A stretch of 9,113 nucleotides of DNA from Paracoccaceae bacterium (lineage in GTDB: Bacteria; Pseudomonadota; Alphaproteobacteria; Rhodobacterales; Rhodobacteraceae): positions 9,330 through 18,442 of the forward strand of contig DQCI01000146.1 of NCBI GenBank assembly GCA_003545125.1, read 5' to 3'. Within the stretch, counting starts at the first letter, position 1. Each line of letters begins with the position of its first letter. Below, piece by piece: positions 4,728 to 9,113 of the stretch. A model generated the notes under the pieces. It was not told the DNA's origin. It searched no databases and worked only from the letters and a program-made list of their open reading frames with translations. The position numbers and the translations under genes are program-made.

Positions 4728-6935
4728 TCAATCGTGGCTGTGGGTAAGCTCCGGCACATCCGCCGCCCCGGCCGATCCCCGGCCCGACAACGACGGGTTT
4801 TCCATGAAGAACCGGTGGCAATTGAACGGATGGTCCAACGCCGAGAGGTCGGGTCTGAGGAAGCTGCCGTCGGGCTGCATCACCCACGATTGCGCGACGT
4901 CATGCAGGTTTGCGGCCATGACCTGGCCGACGATCTGGGCCTTGACCGTGTCGTTCTTGACTTCGACCAGCGTCTCGACCCGGCGGTTGAGGTTGCGCCC
5001 CATCCAGTCGGCGGATGAAATATAGACCCGCGCTGCCCGGCTCGGCAGGCCGTGACCGTTGCCGAAGCACACGATACGGGAATGCTCGAGGAACCGCCCG
5101 ACGATCGACTTCACCCGGATGTTTTCCGAAAGCCCCTTGATCCCCGGCCGCACCCCGCAGATCCCCCGCACCACGAGGGTGATCTTCACCCCACGCTGCG
5201 AGGCGTCGTACAGCGCCTCGATCACGTCGCGCTCGATCAGCGAATTCATCTTCGCCCAGATCTCCGCAGGCCGGCCCGCCTCGGCATGGCGCGCCTCCTC
5301 GTCGATGCGCTCGATCAGCGTCGATTTCAGCGTCGTCGGCGAGATCGCGAGGCTCTCGAGCTTGTCGGGCATGGCATAGCCCGACAGGTAGTTGAACACC
5401 CGCGTCGCGTCGCGCCCGAGCGCCGCGTCGCAGGTGAACAGCGACAGATCGGTGTAGATCTTGGCGGTGATCGGGTGGTAGTTGCCGGTGCCGAAATGAG
5501 TGTAGGTGACCAGATCGTCGCCCTCGCGGCGCACCACCGTCGAGATCTTGGCGTGGGTCTTGTAGTTCATGAACCCGTAGACCACATGCGCCCCGGACCG
5601 CTCCAGCCGCCGCGACTGACGGATGTTGGCGGCCTCGTCGAACCGGGCTTTGAGCTCGACCAGCGCGGTGACCGACTTGCCCGCCTCCGCCGCCTCGCAC
5701 AACGCCGAGACGATCGGCGAATTGCGGCTGGTGCGGTAGAGCGTCTGCTTGATCGCCACTACGTCCGGGTCCAGCGCCGCCTGTTCAAGGAACCGCACAA
5801 CGAGGTCGAAGGTCTCGTAAGGATGATGCAGCAGCATGTCCTTCTGGCGTATCGCCGCGAACATGTCGCCGTTGTGGTCCTCGATCCGCTCCGGCACCCG
5901 CGGCGTGTAGGAGGGCCAGAGAAGATCCGGCCGTTCGTCGATCACCAGCTCGCTGAGATCGGCTTTGCCTATGAGCCCGGAGATCTCGACCACTTCGTCG
6001 TCGCTCACATGCAGCTCGCGGCGGATCATCGAGGCCAGGTTTTGCGGCGCGCCGGCACTGATCTGCAGCCGGATCACATCGCCGCGCCGGCGGCGTTTGA
6101 GCGCGGTTTCGAACTCGCGCACCAGGTCTTCGGCCTCGTCTTCCACTTCCATGTCGCTGTTGCGCAGCACCCGGAACGCACAGTTGCCGGTCAGCGTATA
6201 GCCCGGGAACAGCTTGCCGATGAACAACAGCAGCAAATCCTCGAGTGGAAGGAAACGGGCGTGGTCCTTCTCCGCCGGGATCCGCACGAACCGGTCGATC
6301 TGGTTCGGGATCGGCAGGAGCGCCTGGAGCCGGCGTCCATCCGCAGTGCGGGTGAGTTCGAGCGCCAGCGCGAAGCCGGTGTTGGGAATGAACGGGAACG
6401 GGTGCGCCGGGTCCACAGCAAGTGGTGAGAGCACCGGGAACACCCGCCGCAGAAAAACCTCCTCCAGGTGGGCAAGGTCGCCCTCCACCAGCGTGTTGCG
6501 GTCACAAAGGCTGATGCCCTCTCCCTGCATCTCGATCTGAAGCGCGCGGAACACCTCCTGCTGATGCGCCATGAGCTGGCGCGCATCGGCATGGATCAGC
6601 GCCAGCTGCTCGGGGGCGGTCAACCCGTCGATCGAGGTGGCGGTGCTGCCCTCGCGGGCGAGCTCACGCAGGCCCGCGACCCGCACGGTGTAGAATTCGT
6701 CGAGGTTGGTCGCCGAGATCGACACGAAACGCAGCCGCTCCAAGAGCGGCACCCGCGGGTTTTCGGCCTCTTCCAGAACCCGCCAGTTGAAGCTGAGCCA
6801 GCTCAGCTCTCGGTTGAAAAACCGCTTCGCGCTTTCGATCTCCTCCTGCGGCAATTCGATCGCTTCGGGGAAGGCGGACTTGAGGAAATCGGGCTCGATG
6901 GGGGGGCGTTCGGCGTGGGTGTCGGTCTTTGTCAT
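4728..6935 (-). CDS. ppk1: Polyphosphate kinase 1
   Basis: A 735-residue protein, full length for PPK1, which reversibly transfers the gamma phosphate of ATP to polyphosphate. All expected regions are visible. The N domain starts with [20 protein letters not shown] at 38-57. The head domain spans roughly 130-340 ([19 protein letters not shown] at 165-183). Two phospholipase D-like catalytic domains follow. The phosphorylated His is His461 in YKTHAKI, equivalent to E. coli His435. The second catalytic His is His618 in EHSRI, equivalent to His592. RTSRNSPI (401-408) and FGTGNYHP (481-488) are further conserved stretches. ATG 6935 lacks a clear Shine-Dalgarno sequence (CACAATCC precedes it). The C-terminal tail after about 705 is variable and His-containing. 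The gene begins 158 bases after hdaA ends, across a pair of palindromes, and ends convergent with paralogue B. It probably has its own promoter, which I could not place convincingly. Confidence 0.97.
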   Translation of the reverse strand: MTKTDTHAERPPIEPDFLKSAFPEAIELPQEEIESAKRFFNRELSWLSFNWRVLEEAENPRVPLLERLRFVSISATNLDEFYTVRVAGLRELAREGSTATSIDGLTAPEQLALIHADARQLMAHQQEVFRALQIEMQGEGISLCDRNTLVEGDLAHLEEVFLRRVFPVLSPLAVDPAHPFPFIPNTGFALALELTRTADGRRLQALLPIPNQIDRFVRIPAEKDHARFLPLEDLLLLFIGKLFPGYTLTGNCAFRVLRNSDMEVEDEAEDLVREFETALKRRRRGDVIRLQISAGAPQNLASMIRRELHVSDDEVVEISGLIGKADLSELVIDERPDLLWPSYTPRVPERIEDHNGDMFAAIRQKDMLLHHPYETFDLVVRFLEQAALDPDVVAIKQTLYRTSRNSPIVSALCEAAEAGKSVTALVELKARFDEAANIRQSRRLERSGAHVVYGFMNYKTHAKISTVVRREGDDLVTYTHFGTGNYHPITAKIYTDLSLFTCDAALGRDATRVFNYLSGYAMPDKLESLAISPTTLKSTLIERIDEEARHAEAGRPAEIWAKMNSLIERDVIEALYDASQRGVKITLVVRGICGVRPGIKGLSENIRVKSIVGRFLEHSRIVCFGNGHGLPSRAARVYISSADWMGRNLNRRVETLVEVKNDTVKAQIVGQVMAANLHDVAQSWVMQPDGSFLRPDLSALDHPFNCHRFFMENPSLSGRGSAGAADVPELTHSHD

Positions 6936-7036
6936 GGATTGTGTGCCGTGTAATTTGTAACCGTCCGTAGAAGTTATGCGCCCGCCCGGAAGGCGAGTCC
7001 AGCAGCCAGCTGGGCGAAGGCGGGGCCGCCTGGCGC

Positions 7037-7080
7037 AACGCGATTTCGAAATCGCGTTTCAACGCCTTTCGAAAGGCGTT
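7037..7080. repeat. Two adjacent perfect palindromes between hdaA and ppk1
   Basis: The first (7037-7058) has the 11-base arm AACGCGATTTC and its exact complement with no spacer. The second (7061-7080) has the 10-base arm AACGCCTTTC and its complement. Only two bases separate them. They share the outer AACGC/GCGTT and the central TTTCGAAA, so they look like related copies. The second is followed by more T (five in all, 7079-7083) on the plus strand. On the minus strand, the direction of the genes, no T run follows, so simple termination of hdaA is not obvious. They may be transcript-stabilising or attenuating hairpins, members of a dispersed palindromic repeat family, or tandem protein-binding sites. 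Confidence 0.85.
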
Positions 7081-7093
7081 TTTCCGCGCCGGT

Positions 7094-7819
7094 TCAGCCG
7101 TCCCGCGGCCCGTCCCGCGGCCCGTCTCGTGGCCCGTCCCGCAGGTCGCCGCCGGCATCTTTCAGCACCTCCGCTGCCAGGTCCAGGCCCACCCGCCGGC
7201 CGGCGGCGAGGGCGGCCGCGTCAAGCCGGGTGACCACGTCCAGCGCCGCGGCGAAGGAGCGGTCGATGCGCAGGCCGAGGTAGGTCACCACCCTGGGCGA
7301 GACGTCGATCTGGCGGTCGGCGAACAGCTTGACGATCACCGCCGCCAGCAGCGCCTCGTCCGGCGGCTCGATCCGGACCAGCCGTGCCCCCGCCATCCGG
7401 CTTTCGAGGTCCGCCAACCTGAGCCCCCAGAGCCCCGGCGCTTCCCGGGCGGTCACAAGGAGATGCCCGCCTTCCGCCAGCACCAGGTTGTGCAGGTGGA
7501 AAACCGCCTCTTCGCGCGCCGGATCCCCGGCGAGCTCATCGGCGTCTTCCAGCGCGACGTTGCGCCCGGCGAGCGTGGCGGGATCCAGACCGGCAAGTGC
7601 GCCGGCGGCGATCACCCTTGCGCCTGCGATCTCCGCCCAGACCTGAACGAGGTGGCTCTTGCCCGCGCCTTGCGGCCCCACCAGGACCAGTTTGCGCCCG
7701 GGCCAGTCGGACCAGCCGTCGATCGCGCCGAGCGCCGCCACGTTGCTCTCGGAAACGAAGAAGTCGCCGCGCCCCCTGGCCTCGCGGTGGGGAAGGTCGA
7801 AGGCAAGCTGCCGGGTCAT
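7094..7819 (-). CDS. hdaA: HdaA, DnaA-related regulator of replication initiation
   Basis: A 241-residue AAA+ protein related to the DnaA ATPase domain but without the DnaA DNA-binding domain. In Caulobacter, HdaA acts with the sliding clamp DnaN to promote ATP hydrolysis by DnaA and so prevent over-initiation. The start RQLAFDLP (3-10) matches the clamp-binding QLxLDLP-type motif. Walker A is GPQGAGKS (48-55), Walker B VALEDAD (88-94), the sensor 1 region HLLVTAREAP, and the C-terminal lid contains LRIDRSFAAALDVVTRLD. ATG 7819 is chosen because it puts the clamp motif at the very N-terminus and follows the permease stop by one base, with AAGGA upstream; ATG 7840 would add seven residues and overlap the permease gene. 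The protein ends in an unusual DGPR repeat from a 12-base tandem repeat. Confidence 0.9.
   Translation of the reverse strand: MTRQLAFDLPHREARGRGDFFVSESNVAALGAIDGWSDWPGRKLVLVGPQGAGKSHLVQVWAEIAGARVIAAGALAGLDPATLAGRNVALEDADELAGDPAREEAVFHLHNLVLAEGGHLLVTAREAPGLWGLRLADLESRMAGARLVRIEPPDEALLAAVIVKLFADRQIDVSPRVVTYLGLRIDRSFAAALDVVTRLDAAALAAGRRVGLDLAAEVLKDAGGDLRDGPRDGPRDGPRDG
7099..7146 (-). repeat. 12-base tandem repeat encoding DGPR at the HdaA C-terminus
   Basis: Plus-strand units CGTCCCGCGGCC start at 7099, 7111, 7123 (two changes) and 7135 (partial). Since 12 is a multiple of three, copy changes keep the frame and alter only the length of the RDGPR tail. The repeat ends at the stop codon region of hdaA. 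Confidence 0.85.
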
Positions 7820-7820
7820 G

Positions 7821-8942
7821 TCAGGCAGGTCCTTCGCCATCGTCCGGCCCCGGGGTATCCTCGAACACCGCCGGCCGCCCCGGGTATCCGCCCGTGACCC
7901 CCTGGTAGAGCATCCCCTCGCGGTAGCGCTCGGTGAAGAACCGCACCACCACGCCGATCACCGCGGCCACCGGCACCGCCACCAGCATGCCGACGAAGCC
8001 GAACAACGAGCCGAAGGCGGACAGCGCGAAGATCAGCCAGACCGGGTGCAGCCCGACCGACTGGCCGACCAGGTTCGGCGACAGGAAATTGCCCTCGACG
8101 AACTGGCCGAAAAAGAACACCACCGCGACCGCGCCGATCATCCACCACTCGCCCCAGAACTGGAACAGCGCAAGCCCGATCGAAAGCGCGCCGCCCACCA
8201 GCGCGCCGACGTAAGGAATGAAAGTCAGCAGCCCCGCGGTTACGCCGATGACGAGGCCGAACTGCAGACCGATGATCATCAGCGCGGCCGCGTAGAACAC
8301 GCCGAGGATCAGGCAGACGGTGCCCTGTCCGCGCACGAAGCTCGCCAGGGTCCGGTCGATGTCGCGGGCGATCTCGCGGATCGTCGGCGCGTGGTCGCGC
8401 GGCAAGAGGGTGTCGATGGCGGCGACCATCCGGTCCCAGTCGTACAACATGTAGAAGGTGACGACCGGCACGATGACGATCAGCAGCGCGATATTGAACA
8501 CGCCCATCGCCGAGCTGAAGACCGCGTTGATCAGCTGGCCCCCGCGTTCCTGGACGGTCTGTCCGAGCGTGTTCAGCGACTGGCGCAGGATCGATCCCTC
8601 GTCCATCAGCGAGGGGAAGCGTTCGGTCAGGAAGGTCAGGACGTTGCCTGCGAGCGCCGGTGCGGTATCGACGAGCTGGACCGCCTGGGACACCAGCGAG
8701 GGGACGACGAGGAGCGCGAGCAGAACGAAGATCAGCACGCCGAGCACCGAGATCACGATAGTGGCGAGGAGCCGGCCGAGGCCGAGGTTCTCAAGCCGGT
8801 CGGCGACCGGGTCGAGGAAATAGGCCAGCGCGCCGCCGATGACGAACGGCAGGATCACGTCGCCGAGGAACCAGAGTGCGACGAAAAACGCCACCGCGGC
8901 GATGGACCAGTAACGCAGTTGCATCGAGACGGGCAGGGCCAT
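7821..8942 (-). CDS. AI-2E/PerM family membrane permease
   Basis: A 373-residue polytopic membrane protein. Hydrophobic segments lie at about 12-43, 60-83, 146-168, 207-262 (probably two or three helices), 266-282 and 300-334, with a soluble loop at about 84-145. Family hallmarks are SFVRGQGTVCLILGVFY (201-217), TAGLLTFIPYVGALVGG (235-251) and NFLSPNLVGQSVGLHP (285-300). The AI-2E family includes E. coli TqsA and PerM; some members export small molecules or ions, and the substrate cannot be read from sequence. The name does not prove a role in quorum sensing. ATG 8942 is chosen because GGAGG stands five bases before it; the upstream ATG at 9023 adds 27 non-hydrophobic residues and overlaps the RHS remnant. 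The stop is one base from the hdaA start, so the two are probably translated from one transcript. Confidence 0.9.
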   Translation of the reverse strand: MALPVSMQLRYWSIAAVAFFVALWFLGDVILPFVIGGALAYFLDPVADRLENLGLGRLLATIVISVLGVLIFVLLALLVVPSLVSQAVQLVDTAPALAGNVLTFLTERFPSLMDEGSILRQSLNTLGQTVQERGGQLINAVFSSAMGVFNIALLIVIVPVVTFYMLYDWDRMVAAIDTLLPRDHAPTIREIARDIDRTLASFVRGQGTVCLILGVFYAAALMIIGLQFGLVIGVTAGLLTFIPYVGALVGGALSIGLALFQFWGEWWMIGAVAVVFFFGQFVEGNFLSPNLVGQSVGLHPVWLIFALSAFGSLFGFVGMLVAVPVAAVIGVVVRFFTERYREGMLYQGVTGGYPGRPAVFEDTPGPDDGEGPA

Positions 8943-8992
8943 CGGAACCTCCAGAACCTTTGTGGAGAACCTTGCCTGTTTGGGCGGGTGAT

Positions 8993-9113
8993 TCAAGGGC
9001 GCGGTGGACCGGCTTCGCTGCAAAGGCCTGTCGTGGGATCGTAGTCGCGCATCCAGTTCTGGTGGAGGCCGGACTCAGATTGGAACCACTGGCCGGGGAG
9101 TGAGCGGCGTCTT
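8993..9113 (-). pseudogene. C-terminal remnant of an RHS repeat-associated core domain protein
   Basis: The minus-strand frame, open from base 9112, reads LPGQWFQSESGLHQNWMRDY and then DPTTG. This matches the hallmark of the RHS core (PGQ-[YW]-F-x-x-E-[TS]-G-L-x-x-N-x-x-R-x-Y-D-x-x-T-G). The usual continuation GRYLQADPLGL is not kept. The frame reads GLCSEAGPPRP and stops at 8993-8995, 11 residues after the last well-conserved Thr. RHS proteins are large secreted or surface proteins that often carry C-terminal toxins. Here the core is cut short and no toxin or immunity gene follows; the permease gene starts 50 bases downstream. Whether the upstream part is intact lies beyond the window. A short stand-alone RHS-core gene is the alternative. 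Confidence 0.65.

Noticed and set aside
5052..6428. A long plus-strand open frame (458 codons) inside ppk1
   Set aside because: It is fully antisense to a complete, motif-verified ppk1. Its product is rich in Arg, His, Asp and Leu without domains, as expected for an antisense frame of a GC-rich gene.
6936..6990. Possible -10 elements (CATAAC, TACAAA) for ppk1 on the minus strand
   Set aside because: No convincing -35 element stands at a proper distance from either, so no promoter was annotated.
7659..9044. A long plus-strand open frame (461 codons) across hdaA and the permease gene
   Set aside because: It is antisense to two well-supported genes, and its product is a low-complexity His/Asp/Gln/Arg-rich mirror of a membrane protein.
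1..9113. CRISPR array, tRNA, rRNA, insertion sequence or attachment site
   Set aside because: I saw no direct repeats with unique spacers, no tRNA cloverleaf with a CCA-proximal arm, no transposase frame, and no integrase with flanking direct repeats.

Overview
The window looks like a chromosomal segment of an alphaproteobacterium, most likely of the Rhodobacterales/Rhodobacteraceae. It is GC-rich and shows strong third-position G/C. It carries an AI-2E-type permease, hdaA, ppk1 and ppx in an order that recalls conserved alphaproteobacterial gene neighbourhoods. The family-level placement is an inference; no rRNA or other taxonomic marker is present.

Layout, left to right. (1) At 1-1197 (+) is the 3' part of a gene for a large secreted calcium-binding protein. 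Eight gapless 19-residue solenoid repeats are followed by seven RTX nonapeptides and a C-terminal region typical of type I secretion substrates. (2) At 1236-1568 (+) is a small periplasmic or secreted protein of unknown function. (3) Converging on it is ppx (1609-3144, -), exopolyphosphatase, with a good promoter of its own (3171-3200). (4) Divergent from ppx, after an AT-rich promoter region, are two short paralogous pilin-like genes (3513-3737 and 4014-4457, +). The second carries a Gly/Ser/Asn-rich tail with two cysteines and ends at a strong intrinsic terminator. (5) Converging on them is ppk1 (4728-6935, -), polyphosphate kinase. (6) Upstream of ppk1 are a pair of perfect palindromes (7037-7080), then hdaA (7094-7819, -) and an AI-2E/PerM-family permease gene (7821-8942, -), separated by one base. 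(7) At the right edge is the C-terminal remnant of an RHS core domain (8993-9113, -).

How the genes work together. ppk1 and ppx make and degrade polyphosphate, and from memory they are usually neighbours on one strand in relatives. Here about 1.6 kb carrying two pilin-like genes on the opposite strand lies between them, and ppx appears to have acquired or kept its own promoter. hdaA (replication control through the sliding clamp) and the permease gene form a tight two-gene unit upstream of ppk1. The RTX gene at the left and the RHS remnant at the right look like accessory surface or secretion functions flanking a housekeeping block.

The least explained parts are the pilin-like pair with its symmetric promoter elements, the 19-residue solenoid that runs into the RTX region, and the twin palindromes between hdaA and ppk1.
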